Positions 25,670 through 34,510 are shown, counted from the first letter of the stretch. The stretch: DNA of 64,000 bases from Streptacidiphilus melanogenes (GCF_000787835.1 NZ_BBPP01000015.1:29240-93239); one strand, 5' to 3'. Made by a program: numbers and translations. The notes: a model not told the origin generated them from the sequence alone.

Positions 25670-26476
25670 ATGCGCAGCCCCGCGTCCAGACGGCTCCTGG
25701 CAAGCGCGATCGCCGCCGGCGCCCTGCTCACCGGCGCCCTCGCCGCGGCCCCCACCGCGCAGGCGTCGACGGGCGGCTACGTCGCCCTCGGCGACTCCTA
25801 CTCCTCCGGAGTGGGCAGCGGCAGCTACATCTCCTCCAGCGGTTCTTGCGAGCGCAGCACCCTCGCCTACCCCTACCTGTGGCAGCAGGCGCACGCGCCT
25901 TCCAGCTTCAGCTTCCAGGCCTGCTCCGGTGCGACCACCGCGGACGTGCTCAGCGGTCAGCTCTCCACGCTGAGCAGCAGCACCTCCGAGGTCAGCATCA
26001 CCATCGGCGGCAACGACGCCGGCTTCTCCTCCACGATGGAGACCTGCGTCCTGGACGGCACCAGCTCGTGCCTGTCCGCGGTGAACACGGCCGAGAACTT
26101 CATCAACACCCAGCTCGGCGCCAAGCTCGACGCCGTCTACACGGCGATCCGCTCCCACGCGCCCAACGCCCACGTGGTGGTGCTCGACTACCCCCACCTC
26201 TACGCGGTCCCCGGTGACTGCCTCTTCGGGATCAGCGACACCAGCCGGTCCGCGATCAACGGTGCGGCCGACGACCTGGCCTCGGTCACCGCCAAGGAGG
26301 TCGCGAAGTACGGCAACTTCAGCTTCGCCGACGTCCGCAGCGCCTTCTCCGGCCACGAGATCTGCACCGACTCGCAGTGGCTGCACAGCACCACGCTGCC
26401 GATAGACGAGTCCTACCACCCCACCTCCGCCGGTCAGTCGGGCGGCTACCTCCCGGTGTTCAGCGCCCACACCTGA
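25670..26476 (+). CDS. Secreted SGNH/GDSL lipase
   Basis: 268-residue secreted lipase or esterase. Signal peptide MRSPASRRLLASAIAAGALL ending around AQAST. Block I GDSYSSG with nucleophile Ser43, block III GGND at 113-116, and block V IDESYHP with catalytic His250 and an acidic partner three residues before it. Six Cys at 60, 85, 126, 134, 184 and 232 fit three disulfides, as in known streptomycete SGNH lipases. ATG at 25670 has GGAGG 5 nt upstream; the longer open frame starts before the signal peptide and is rejected. The VOC gene follows after 10 bp. Confidence 0.92.
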   Translation: MRSPASRRLLASAIAAGALLTGALAAAPTAQASTGGYVALGDSYSSGVGSGSYISSSGSCERSTLAYPYLWQQAHAPSSFSFQACSGATTADVLSGQLSTLSSSTSEVSITIGGNDAGFSSTMETCVLDGTSSCLSAVNTAENFINTQLGAKLDAVYTAIRSHAPNAHVVVLDYPHLYAVPGDCLFGISDTSRSAINGAADDLASVTAKEVAKYGNFSFADVRSAFSGHEICTDSQWLHSTTLPIDESYHPTSAGQSGGYLPVFSAHT

Positions 26477-26486
26477 TACTGGGTGC

Positions 26487-26912
26487 ATGACCGCTGATCT
26501 CCCGCTGGTCCACCACGTCGAGTTGTGGACGGACGACCTGGCCCTCGCCGAACGGCAGTGGGGGCCGGTGCTGACCGCCCTGGGCTGCGAGCCGTTCCAG
26601 CACTGGCAGGACGGCCGCAGCTGGCGGGCCGGCGGGAGCTACGTCGTCATGGAGCAGTCGCCTGCGCTGCGGCCCGGAGGCCACGACCGGATGCGGGCGG
26701 GGATCAACCACCTGGCGCTGCGGGCCCCCGGGCGGGTCCGCAGCGCCGACCTGCGTGACGTGGCACTGGCCGCCGGCTGGACCGAGCGCGTGGACACCGG
26801 ACAGGCGCTGCACCTGGTCGACGGTCAGGGCTTCGAGCTGGAGCTCGTCTACGACGAGCAGGACGAGCAGGACGAGCAGGAGGACCAGGCGGACGGCCCG
26901 GTCACGTCGTGA
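26487..26912 (+). CDS. VOC (glyoxalase-fold) family protein with acidic repeat tail
   Basis: 141 residues. One or two beta-alpha-beta-beta-beta modules of the vicinal oxygen chelate fold: LVHHVELWTDDLALAERQWG (about 7-26), GINHLALRAPG (about 72-82) and LVDGQGFELELVYDE with a C-terminal metal-ligand-type Glu. The reaction is unknown. The tail consists of DEQ repeats encoded by three identical 9-bp units. Its last 11 bp overlap the 3' end of the convergent acyl-CoA ligase gene. It starts 10 bp after the lipase gene, so the two may share a transcript. Confidence 0.78.
   Translation: MTADLPLVHHVELWTDDLALAERQWGPVLTALGCEPFQHWQDGRSWRAGGSYVVMEQSPALRPGGHDRMRAGINHLALRAPGRVRSADLRDVALAAGWTERVDTGQALHLVDGQGFELELVYDEQDEQDEQEDQADGPVTS
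26853..26879 (+). repeat. Three tandem 9-bp repeats in the VOC gene
   Basis: GACGAGCAG occurs three times in a row, coding Asp-Glu-Gln three times, followed by a diverged fourth unit. A slippage-prone tract in the C-terminal tail. Confidence 0.85.
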
Positions 26913-28758
26913 GCTGGACGGACGGGGCCGCCGCCGCGTCCGCGTAGAGGGCCTCGATGTCCGCCGCGCAGGCGCGCGCGATGGCCCGGCGGCGCAGCTT
27001 GAGCGACGGCGTCAGCAGGCCCGCCTGCTCGGTGAACTCGATCGCGAGGATGCGGAACGCGCGGACCGACTCGGCGCGCGAGACCGCCGTGTTGGCCGTC
27101 ACCACCGCGCGCTGCAGCTCGGCGTGGAGCTCCGGGTCCGTCGCGGCCTCGATCGGGCTCAGCGGAGCGCGGCCGCGCACGCGCAGCCAGTGCTCGACGG
27201 CCTCCGGATCGAGGGTGATCAGCGCCGCGATGAACGGCCGGTCGTCGCCGACGAGCGTGCAGTGCGCCACCAGGGGATGGGTGCGGATGCGGTCCTCCAG
27301 CACCACCGGCGAGACGCTCTTGCCGCCGCTGGTGACCAGGATCTCCTTCTTGCGCCCGGTGATGTGCAGGTAGCCCAGCCGGTCCAGATGGCCCAGGTCC
27401 CCGGTGGCCAGCCAGCCGCCGCGCAGCGTGCGGCCGGTGGACTCGGTGTCGTGCAGGTACCCCTGGAAGACCTGGCCGCCGGAGATCCAGATCTCGCCGT
27501 CCTCGGCGATCAGCACGCTGGTGCCCGGGATGGGCTGCCCGACGGTGCCGAAGCGGACCTTCTCCTGGGGGTTGGCGGTCGCGGCGGCCGTGGTCTCGGT
27601 CAGGCCGTAGCCCTCCAGCACGGTGACGCCCGCGCCGCGGAAGAACAGGGCCTGTTCCCGGCTCATCGCCGAGCCGCCCGACATGGCGTAGCGCAGCCGT
27701 CCGCCCAGGACCGCGCGCACCTTGCCGTAGACGAGGGACTCGTAGAGCTGGTGCTGCATCCGCAGCGCGGCCGAGGGGCCCGGGCCCTCGTCGAAGGCCT
27801 GACGCTCCAGCGCCTCGGCGTAGCGGACCGCGACCTGGTAGGCCTTCTCGAAGGCGGACGCGCGCCCGGCCCGTTCGGCGCGCTCTCTGGCTCTTCGGAG
27901 CATCTTCTCGAAGACGTACGGCACGGCCAGCAGGAACGTCGGACGGAACGCCGCGAGGGTGGGCAGCAGCTGGGTCGGCGAGGTGCTCGGCTCGTGCCCG
28001 AGCTTGATCCCGCCGCGGACCGCGGTCACCTGGATCATGCGCCCGAAGACGTGGGCCAGCGGCAGGAAGAGCAGGGTCGCCGGCTGCTCGCCACCGCGTC
28101 CGCTGAACACGTCGTCGTAGCGGGCCAGCAGGTTGTCGCACTCGGCGAGGAAGTTGCCGTGGGTGATCACGCAGCCCTTGGGGCGGCCGGTGGTGCCGGA
28201 GGTGTAGATGACGGTCGCGACGGTCTCCGCGACGACGGCCTGCCGGTGCTGGTTCACGTACTCGTCCGGCATGCCCTGCCCGGCCATCGCCAGCTGCGCC
28301 AGCGCGCCCGAGTCCAGCTGCCAGATGTGCTGCAGGTCATCGAGGGTGTCGCAGACCGAGCCGACGGTCATGGCGTGGTCCTCGTGCTCCACGATGCAGG
28401 CGACGGCCCGGGTGTCGGCGAGGATCCAGCGCAGCTGCTCCGCGGAGGAGGTCGGGTAGACCGGCACGGGCTGGGCGCCGAGCGACCACAGGGCGTAGTC
28501 CAGGACGGTCCACTCGTAGCGGGTGCGGGACATCATCGCGACCCGGTCGCCGAAGCGGATGCCCTGCGCGAGGAGGCCCTTGGCCACGGCCAGCACCTCG
28601 TCGCGGAAGTCGACGGCGGTCACGTCCGTCCAGACGTCTCCCTGACGCCTGGCCAGGACGGGCTTCTGCGGCGTCTCCTCAGCGGTCCGGTAGACGGACT
28701 CGGCCAGCCCCTCTGCCTTGGGGCACCGCGCCAGCGCCGGAACACTGAACTCGCGCAC
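26902..28758 (-). CDS. AMP-dependent long-chain acyl-CoA ligase
   Basis: 618 residues. Activates a fatty acid with ATP and CoA, as in FadD15-type long-chain acyl-CoA synthetases. P-loop-like motif VIYTSGTTGRPKGCVITHGN (about 184-203), GYGLTETTAAATANP (about 373), the core WLATGDLGHLDRLGYLHITG, and the hinge GRKKEILVTSGGKSVSP. Full length, soluble. ATG at 28758. Nearby lipase and acyl-CoA ligase together suggest lipid use, but they are on opposite strands with overlapping 3' ends, so antisense interference between transcripts is possible. Confidence 0.9.
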   Translation of the reverse strand: MREFSVPALARCPKAEGLAESVYRTAEETPQKPVLARRQGDVWTDVTAVDFRDEVLAVAKGLLAQGIRFGDRVAMMSRTRYEWTVLDYALWSLGAQPVPVYPTSSAEQLRWILADTRAVACIVEHEDHAMTVGSVCDTLDDLQHIWQLDSGALAQLAMAGQGMPDEYVNQHRQAVVAETVATVIYTSGTTGRPKGCVITHGNFLAECDNLLARYDDVFSGRGGEQPATLLFLPLAHVFGRMIQVTAVRGGIKLGHEPSTSPTQLLPTLAAFRPTFLLAVPYVFEKMLRRARERAERAGRASAFEKAYQVAVRYAEALERQAFDEGPGPSAALRMQHQLYESLVYGKVRAVLGGRLRYAMSGGSAMSREQALFFRGAGVTVLEGYGLTETTAAATANPQEKVRFGTVGQPIPGTSVLIAEDGEIWISGGQVFQGYLHDTESTGRTLRGGWLATGDLGHLDRLGYLHITGRKKEILVTSGGKSVSPVVLEDRIRTHPLVAHCTLVGDDRPFIAALITLDPEAVEHWLRVRGRAPLSPIEAATDPELHAELQRAVVTANTAVSRAESVRAFRILAIEFTEQAGLLTPSLKLRRRAIARACAADIEALYADAAAAPSVQLTT

Positions 28759-29083
28759 GTGGTCTTTTCCCTCCCTGCCCCCCGAGGCGCGGGCGGCCGA
28801 GATCGAAAGTTACCTCTCGGAAACAGAGAGTGGCCAGAGTGCGTCCAGCTGCTTCACCGGACTTCCACTGCGCGCGACCAGCGTCTGCAAGTTGCGGAGA
28901 AACCGACCGCACGCTGCGATTTCGCGAGATATGTGCCAGTTGTTCTGGTTTGGTGCACGAGATGTGACGACGTGTGGCGAAGATCAGGCGAAATATGCGT
29001 TCGATGAGGCGGCCGATGCTCGAACTGGTACATGCGCAAGTAGTAGAGTCGCGGCGTTTCTGCCGGGCCCACAAGAGGAACCC
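28759..29083. other. Divergent intergenic region before the conservon
   Basis: 325 bp without a gene, noticeably lower in GC between about 28900 and 29050. It contains the small inverted repeat CTCTC-N7-GAGAG (28814-28830) near the ligase start and TAGTAGAGT (29041-29049), a possible -10 region for cvnA. No clear -35 was found for either gene. Confidence 0.4.
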
Positions 29084-31762
29084 ATGCGACTCCGCCGCAG
29101 ATCCATCCGCGCGAAGATCACCGCGTTGCTCCTGGTACCGCTCATCGCGCTGACCGGTCTCTGGGCCTACACCTCGGCGGTCTCCGCTACCCAGGTGTGG
29201 GGCCTGCTCAAGGTCGTCGACGACTACAAGTGGTACGGCGCACCCGCCGACACGCTCTCCCGGGCGCTCCAGGACGAGCGGTGCGCCGCGGTCTCCTTCG
29301 CCGCGACCAGGATCAGCGGCAGGACCGTGCCCGCCTCGGTGCTGGCGCCCCTTCAGGCCGCGGAGGCGCGGACGGACGCGGCCGCCGCGGTCTTCGAGGC
29401 GCACGCCACCGACGCGGGGCACCGCAAGGACCTCAACGCCCCGTCCGAGGACGCGGTGCGGACGATCCTCGACCAGGTGAACGCCCTGAAGGTGGAGCGC
29501 ACCGCCGTCCAGCAGCACTACCTCGACTGGTTCAGCGTCTACGTCTGGTACACGAACGTCCAGGACCCCTTCTTCGACCTGCGCCTGGGCCTGAGCGACA
29601 TCCCCGCCGGCGACCTCGCCCGCACCGCCCAGAACCTCGTCGAGCTGGTCCGCGCCCGCGAGTACATCTCCCGCGAGGACGCCCTGGAGGAGGGCGCCCA
29701 CCTCCAGCCGGACCTGAGCGCCGTCCAGTTCCAGGAGATGCTCTCCACCTCCGCGACCGAGCAGCTGCTGCTGCGCGTCCACATCACCCAGCTGCCCGCG
29801 CAGCTGGCCTCGCTCTACCAGGACTTCGCCGACAGCTCCGACTACTCCGAGCTCAACGCCCTGGAGGACTACTCCGGGCAGCTCGGCGAGTCCCAGCACA
29901 TCAGCCGGCTCAACTACGCGCAGTGGCGCGAGACCGCTGACCGGGTGCTGAACCGGCTCAGCGACATCGACCAGCAGGCCGCCACCGTCGCCGGACAGCA
30001 GGGGCGCGACTACGCCCTCGGCGTCATCTGGCGCGACGGCATCGCCGGCGCGCTCGGCCTGCTCGCGGTCGTCGCGACCGTCTTCATCTCGGTGCGCATC
30101 GGCCGCCGCCTCGTGCGCGAGCTGGTCCAGCTGCGCAACGGCGCCTTCGACCTGGCCGGCGTGCGCCTGCCCTCCGTCATGCGACGGCTGCGCGAGGGCG
30201 AGAAGGTCGACGTGGCCGTCGAGGCCCCGCCGCTCACCGCTCCCGACGAGCCCGGCCACGGACCGACCGCGCCCGACGAACTGGCCCAGCTCGGCCGCGC
30301 GTTCAACGCCGTCCAGCGCGCCGCCGTCGAGGCCGCCGTCGAACAGGCCGAACTGCGGCGCGGCGTCTCCGCCGTCTTCGTCAACCTCGCCCGCCGCAGC
30401 CAGGCGCTGCTGCACCGCCAGCTTTCCCTCCTCGACGAGATGGAGCGGCGCGCCGAGGACCCGGAGGAGCTGGAGGACCTGTTCCGGCTCGACCACCTGA
30501 CCACCCGTATGCGCCGCCACGCCGAGGGCCTGATCATCCTCTCCGGCTCGGCGCCCGGCCGCTCCTGGCGGCGGCCGGTCCGCATCCTCGACGTGGTCCG
30601 CGCCGGCGTCGGCGAGATCGAGGACTACGCCCGCGTGCGCGTCCACCGGATGCCGCCCGTCGCCGTCGTCGGCGGCGCCGTCTCGGACCTGGTCCACCTG
30701 CTCGCCGAACTGGTCGAGAACGCCACCGTCTTCTCGCCCCCGCACACCCAGGTGCGGATCGTCGGCGAGGAGGTCGCGCACGGCTTCGTGCTGGAGATCG
30801 ACGACCGCGGCCTCGGCATGGGCGACGAGGCGCTGTCCGCCGCCAACGACCGCCTCGCCACCGGAGGCGACTTCGACCTCGGCGACACCGACCGCCTCGG
30901 ACTGTTCGTCATCAGCCGCCTGGCCGCCCGTCACCAGATCCGCGTCTCGCTGCGGCGCTCCCCGTACGGCGGCACCACCGCCGTGGTGCTGCTGCCCCAC
31001 GAGCTGCTGACCCCGGCCGCGCCGCGTCCCGGCGACGCCGCCGGGACCGGTTCGGCGTCCGTCTCCGGCGCGGAGTCCGGCACCGCCTCGGGCGAGTACG
31101 CGCTGCCCGCGTCGCTCACCCGCGGACTGCGCGACGCACCGCCCGAGACCGGCCGCGCCTCGGGCAGCCGCCTCGCGTCGACCCCGCGCTCCTACCCGGG
31201 CCGCCTGGGCGGACCGCGCCCGCACACGCCCGACGAGGCCACCGGCGGCGGCCTGCCGCGGCGGCGGCCCAACCCGGCCCTGCAGGCCGTGCGTCAGGAG
31301 GTCCTGGCGGACGAGGTGCTGGTCGAGGAGGTGCTAAACGTCGAGGTCCTCGACGGTGGCGGCCTCGGCGCCCTCAGCGCGGCGGACCAGGTCGTCGGCA
31401 CGGACGTGATCGACGCCGAGGTGCTGAGCGAGGAGGACCTCGCCGTCGAACTGCTGCCCGCCGTCGAGGACAGCCGTGTCGGCCACCCGGAACGGACCGC
31501 CCACGGCAGCGCGGCCGGAAGCACTCCGCCCGCACTGCCCCGCCGCGTGCGGCAGGCGAACCTCGCGCCGCAGCTGCGCCGCAGCGGGGACGCCCCCGCA
31601 CAGCCGGAGGGGCCGCGCTCCGAGCGCACGCCCGAGCAGGCGCGGGCGACCTTCGCCTCGTTCCAGCGGGGCCTCCAGCGCGGGCGCACCCAGCCCGCCC
31701 CGCCCACCGATGACCACACTGGCGCGAACACAGAACCGACTGCGGAAGGAACCACCCGATGA
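29084..31762 (+). CDS. Conservon sensor histidine kinase-like protein CvnA (nitrate/nitrite-sensing domain)
   Basis: 892 residues. First gene of a conservon, the streptomycete four-gene module whose products form a membrane-associated complex likened to eukaryotic G-protein-coupled signalling. TM1 is about 13-32 (ITALLLVPLIALTGLWAYT). A helical NIT-type extracytoplasmic domain spans about 35-305 and TM2 about 310-335. After a HAMP-like linker comes the kinase core with the N box AELVENATVFSPP (about 538-550) and G box DDRGLGMGDEAL. The C-terminal 250 residues are Pro/Arg-rich with an acidic EVL-repeat stretch around 740-770. ATG at 29084 with AGAGGAA upstream; the open frame before it is not homologous. 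Its stop overlaps cvnB as ATGA. Confidence 0.88.
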   Translation: MRLRRRSIRAKITALLLVPLIALTGLWAYTSAVSATQVWGLLKVVDDYKWYGAPADTLSRALQDERCAAVSFAATRISGRTVPASVLAPLQAAEARTDAAAAVFEAHATDAGHRKDLNAPSEDAVRTILDQVNALKVERTAVQQHYLDWFSVYVWYTNVQDPFFDLRLGLSDIPAGDLARTAQNLVELVRAREYISREDALEEGAHLQPDLSAVQFQEMLSTSATEQLLLRVHITQLPAQLASLYQDFADSSDYSELNALEDYSGQLGESQHISRLNYAQWRETADRVLNRLSDIDQQAATVAGQQGRDYALGVIWRDGIAGALGLLAVVATVFISVRIGRRLVRELVQLRNGAFDLAGVRLPSVMRRLREGEKVDVAVEAPPLTAPDEPGHGPTAPDELAQLGRAFNAVQRAAVEAAVEQAELRRGVSAVFVNLARRSQALLHRQLSLLDEMERRAEDPEELEDLFRLDHLTTRMRRHAEGLIILSGSAPGRSWRRPVRILDVVRAGVGEIEDYARVRVHRMPPVAVVGGAVSDLVHLLAELVENATVFSPPHTQVRIVGEEVAHGFVLEIDDRGLGMGDEALSAANDRLATGGDFDLGDTDRLGLFVISRLAARHQIRVSLRRSPYGGTTAVVLLPHELLTPAAPRPGDAAGTGSASVSGAESGTASGEYALPASLTRGLRDAPPETGRASGSRLASTPRSYPGRLGGPRPHTPDEATGGGLPRRRPNPALQAVRQEVLADEVLVEEVLNVEVLDGGGLGALSAADQVVGTDVIDAEVLSEEDLAVELLPAVEDSRVGHPERTAHGSAAGSTPPALPRRVRQANLAPQLRRSGDAPAQPEGPRSERTPEQARATFASFQRGLQRGRTQPAPPTDDHTGANTEPTAEGTTR

Positions 31763-32166
31763 CAGCCACGACGAAGCCGTCCGGCGACCTCAACTGGCTT
31801 CTGGACGACATGGTCCGGCGGGTGCCCGCGATCCGGCACGCCGTGGTGCTGTCCAGCGACGGTCTGGCCACCGGAGCCTCCGGTGAGCTGGCCCGGGAGG
31901 ACACCGAGCACCTCGCGGCCGTCGCCTCCGGCTTCCACAGCCTCGCCAAGGGCGCCAGCCGCCACTTCCAGGCCGGGGACGTCCGGCAGACCATGGTCGA
32001 GCTCGACCAGGCCTTCCTCTTCGTCACCGCGGCCGGGGACGGCAGCTGCCTCGCCGTGCTCAGTGAGTCGGACGCCGACGTCGGCCTGATCGCCTATGAG
32101 ATGGCCCTGCTGGTCCGCCGGGTCGGCGAGCACCTCGGCACGGATCCGCGGGGCTCGGCGGGGTGA
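31759..32166 (+). CDS. Conservon roadblock/LC7 protein CvnB
   Basis: 135 residues. Roadblock/LC7 fold protein (about 10-120) with DLNWLLDDMVRRVPAIRHAV and VLSSDGLATGASGELARED at the N-terminus, then AFLFVTAAGDGSCLAVLSE. In conservons this protein contacts the kinase and the GTPase, presumably regulating nucleotide exchange or hydrolysis. Starts as ATGA inside the cvnA stop and its own stop overlaps the cvnC GTG as GTGA. Confidence 0.92.
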   Translation: MTATTKPSGDLNWLLDDMVRRVPAIRHAVVLSSDGLATGASGELAREDTEHLAAVASGFHSLAKGASRHFQAGDVRQTMVELDQAFLFVTAAGDGSCLAVLSESDADVGLIAYEMALLVRRVGEHLGTDPRGSAG

Positions 32167-32615
32167 GACCGATGCCGGGGGAGCAGGACGGTTTCGACGG
32201 CGCCGACGGTTTCGAGGAGGAGCCGGACGACGCCCTCGCCGACCACGACGCCGAGGAGGCGGAGCTCGGTCAGCTGGTGCGCCCGTACACCCTCACCCGC
32301 GGGCGCACCCGCCACGCCGTCTCCGAGGCGTTCGATCTCGTCACCCAGATCAGCCCCGCGCCGCGGGAGTCCGGCGGCGCGGACGAGGAGGCCCAGGACC
32401 CCGAGCACGAGGCGATCCTGGAGCTGGTGCGGGTCCGCACGCTCTCCGTCGCCGAGCTCGCCGCCGATCTGGACCTGCCGCTCGGGGTGGTCCGCATCCT
32501 CCTCGGCGACCTGTTCGAGGCCGAGTTGATCGAGGTGACCCGGCCGGTCCCGGCGGCGGAACTGCCGCACGTCGACATCCTGCGCGAGGTGATCCGGGGC
32601 CTGCGCGCGCTCTGA
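32163..32615 (+). CDS. Conservon DUF742 protein CvnC
   Basis: 150 residues. DUF742 family: LVRPYTLTRGRTRHAVSEAF (about 39-58), then a winged-helix-like part with LVRVRTLSVAELAADLDLPL and VVRILLGDLFEAELIEV, ending LPHVDILREVIRGLRAL. The N-terminal 35 residues are acidic. GTG start overlapping cvnB. In other conservons the GTPase gene follows at once; here it is 1.3 kb away. Confidence 0.9.
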   Translation: MRPMPGEQDGFDGADGFEEEPDDALADHDAEEAELGQLVRPYTLTRGRTRHAVSEAFDLVTQISPAPRESGGADEEAQDPEHEAILELVRVRTLSVAELAADLDLPLGVVRILLGDLFEAELIEVTRPVPAAELPHVDILREVIRGLRAL

Positions 32616-32728
32616 CACGCGCACGCCCACGGATCACCTGTTCGTCGAATCGGGGCCGGGCCTCACCCGGAGGGGTCAATCGGACGCCGCCGCGGGCTGG
32701 CCCGCGGCGCGCTGGGCAGCTTCGCGGC

Positions 32729-33109
32729 ATGGAGCCACGGATCTGTCCGCCACCCCCGGTCCCGGCCGTCCCGCCGGTGCGACCGGGAGGCCCGCACATG
32801 CCGCCCAGGCCGCCGGCGTTCCCGCCCGCGCTGCGCTGCGCCTACGTCCACCCGCACCCGCCCGCGCACCCCCACCCGCGCCCGCTGCTGCGTCCGCCGG
32901 CGCCCCGTCCCACCCCCGTGCACGTCCAACCGGCCCCGGCCGTCCACACGCACGCCGCCACGGCCGTGCCGCGCCCGCTGCCCGCGCCCGAGGTCGCCGC
33001 CCAGCCCGCCGCTCCCGAGGCCGCCTTCGTCTACGTGGCCATCACCATCCCCGCCCTGGTCGCCGCCGGGACCGGCGCCTTCCACCAATTCTTCGGAAGG
33101 GGACGCTGA
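32729..33109 (+). CDS. Pro/His-rich tail-anchored small protein
   Basis: 126 residues, no family recognised. The first 95 residues are dominated by Pro with regularly spaced His (HPHPPAHPHPRP and similar). The last 30 form one hydrophobic helix (FVYVAITIPALVAAGTGAF) followed by a short basic end, like a tail anchor. ATG at 32729, but no convincing Shine-Dalgarno. Its TGA is immediately followed by the DUF4239 GTG, and the last codons carry that gene's ribosome-binding site (GGAAGGGG), so the two are likely coupled. It lies between cvnC and cvnD. The His-rich part could bind metal, but that is speculation. A spurious frame in GC-rich DNA is possible, though the terminal helix argues against it. 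Confidence 0.55.
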   Translation: MEPRICPPPPVPAVPPVRPGGPHMPPRPPAFPPALRCAYVHPHPPAHPHPRPLLRPPAPRPTPVHVQPAPAVHTHAATAVPRPLPAPEVAAQPAAPEAAFVYVAITIPALVAAGTGAFHQFFGRGR

Positions 33110-33847
33110 GTGGACCTCGGTTTCCTGTTCGCCGCGATCGTCGGCCTCGCCCTCGCGGTGCTCGTCCTCGCCCTCTTCGGCCGCACCGCCCGCTCGCGCG
33201 AGGGAGTCTTCTCCGGCAGCGCCCTCGCCTTCCTCGGCTCGGCGTCCCTGTCCTCCTTCGTCCTCATCGCCGCCTTCCTCATCGCGGGCTCCTGGTCCAA
33301 CCTCAACACCGCGCGGGGCCACACCCTCGACGAGGCCCGCGCCCTCAACGCCGCCTACACGGACGCGGACGCGCACACCCGCCCGCTGCTGCACGCCTAC
33401 GTGACCTCGGTGATCCACGACGAGTGGCCCACGATGGCCAAGGGCCAGGCCAGCCCGGTGTCCTGGGAGCGGCTCGACGCAGTGCGCGCCCAGGTCCTGG
33501 CCGAACCGTCCTCGGCCGCCCGCGAGCAGGAGCTCAGCGACCTGGGCGGCGTCTACACGAGCCGGCAGGTCCGCCTGGCCGACTCCTGGGCGACGATGCC
33601 GTGGCCGCTGTATCCCGCGCTGGTCTGCACCGGACTGCTGGTCCTGCTCTACGCCCCGATCGCGGGCCTCACCTTCCACCGGCGCGAGGCGGTGGCGCTG
33701 GGCCTGGTCGGGGCGGTGGTCGGCTTCGGGGTGTGGATGGTGCTGCACATGACCCACCCGTACACCGGCCCGGTCCACGTGACACCGGTGGCATACACAC
33801 AATCCCTGCAACGCTTCACGCAGTTGGCGGGCACGGTGCCGAAGTAG
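33110..33847 (+). CDS. DUF4239 (bestrophin-like) membrane protein
   Basis: 245 residues. Four hydrophobic helices: about 5-25 (FLFAAIVGLALAVLVLALFG), 38-62, 168-186 and 196-215, with a soluble helical loop between the second and third. This is the topology of DUF4239 proteins, distantly related to bestrophin-type channels; function is not established. GTG start directly abutting the previous stop. Genes of this family occur singly in streptomycetes; finding it inside a conservon may mean that it is a target or output of the G-protein module. Confidence 0.75.
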   Translation: MDLGFLFAAIVGLALAVLVLALFGRTARSREGVFSGSALAFLGSASLSSFVLIAAFLIAGSWSNLNTARGHTLDEARALNAAYTDADAHTRPLLHAYVTSVIHDEWPTMAKGQASPVSWERLDAVRAQVLAEPSSAAREQELSDLGGVYTSRQVRLADSWATMPWPLYPALVCTGLLVLLYAPIAGLTFHRREAVALGLVGAVVGFGVWMVLHMTHPYTGPVHVTPVAYTQSLQRFTQLAGTVPK

Positions 33848-33878
33848 CGGCGTGGTGCGCGCGACATGGGGGGTGAGG

Positions 33879-33908
33879 TTCCGCACGCCGGTCCGCATTG
33901 CCTATGAT
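33879..33908 (+). promoter_or_regulatory. Promoter for cvnD, probably giving a leaderless mRNA
   Basis: TATGAT (33903-33908) is a near-consensus -10 box with the weak -35 TTCCGC (33879-33884) 18 bp before it. The expected start site, about 7 bp downstream, falls on the GTG at 33915, and no Shine-Dalgarno precedes that codon. Confidence 0.45.
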
Positions 33909-33914
33909 GCGCGC

Positions 33915-34496
33915 GTGATGCGTGGCACGAAGGGGGACGGCTCGTTCGTCGCCGTCAAGATCCTTGTTGCGGGCGGCTTCGGCGCGGGCAAGACGACGCT
34001 GGTCGGAGCCGTCAGCGAGATCCGGCCTTTGCGGACGGAGGAACGGCTGAGCGAGGCGGGTCGTCCCGTCGACGACACGCACGGGGTGGAGGGCAAGACG
34101 ACCACCACCGTCGCCATGGACTTCGGCCGGATCGACATCCGGGAGGGCCTGGCGGTCTACCTCTTCGGCACGCCCGGCCAGGACCGGTTCTGGTTCGTCT
34201 GGGACGAGCTGGCCCAGGGGGCCCTCGGCGCCGTCGTGCTCGCCGACACACGGCGGCTGGAGGACTGCTTCCCGTCCGTCGACTACTTCGAGCGGCGCGG
34301 CATCCCTTTCGTCGTCGCCGTCAACTGCTTCGAGGGCGCTCAGCACTACCCGGCGGACCAGGTGCGCGACGCGCTCGACCTCGGCGCGCACGTGCCGGTC
34401 GTGCTCTGCGACGCACGGGAGCGGGACTCCGTCAAGGAGGTCCTGGTGCACGTGGTCGAACTTGCGCTGACCGAGCGGGAGTCCGTCTACAGCTGA
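33915..34496 (+). CDS. Conservon small GTPase CvnD
   Basis: About 193 residues. Ras-like GTP-binding protein of the conservon type. G1 GGFGAGKTTLVG (about 21-32), switch region THGVEGKTTTTVAMDFG, G3-like FGTPGQDRFWF, and a degenerate G4 in AVNCFEGAQ. GTG 33915 (or ATG 33918) is preferred over the GTG at 33852, since family proteins start close to the VAVKILVAGG strand and a -10 box sits just before it. It is separated from cvnABC by two unrelated genes but remains on the same strand; it may be both read through and expressed from its own promoter. Confidence 0.85.
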   Translation: MMRGTKGDGSFVAVKILVAGGFGAGKTTLVGAVSEIRPLRTEERLSEAGRPVDDTHGVEGKTTTTVAMDFGRIDIREGLAVYLFGTPGQDRFWFVWDELAQGALGAVVLADTRRLEDCFPSVDYFERRGIPFVVAVNCFEGAQHYPADQVRDALDLGAHVPVVLCDARERDSVKEVLVHVVELALTERESVYS

Positions 34497-34510
34497 GCCC
34501 GGCGTGAGCC

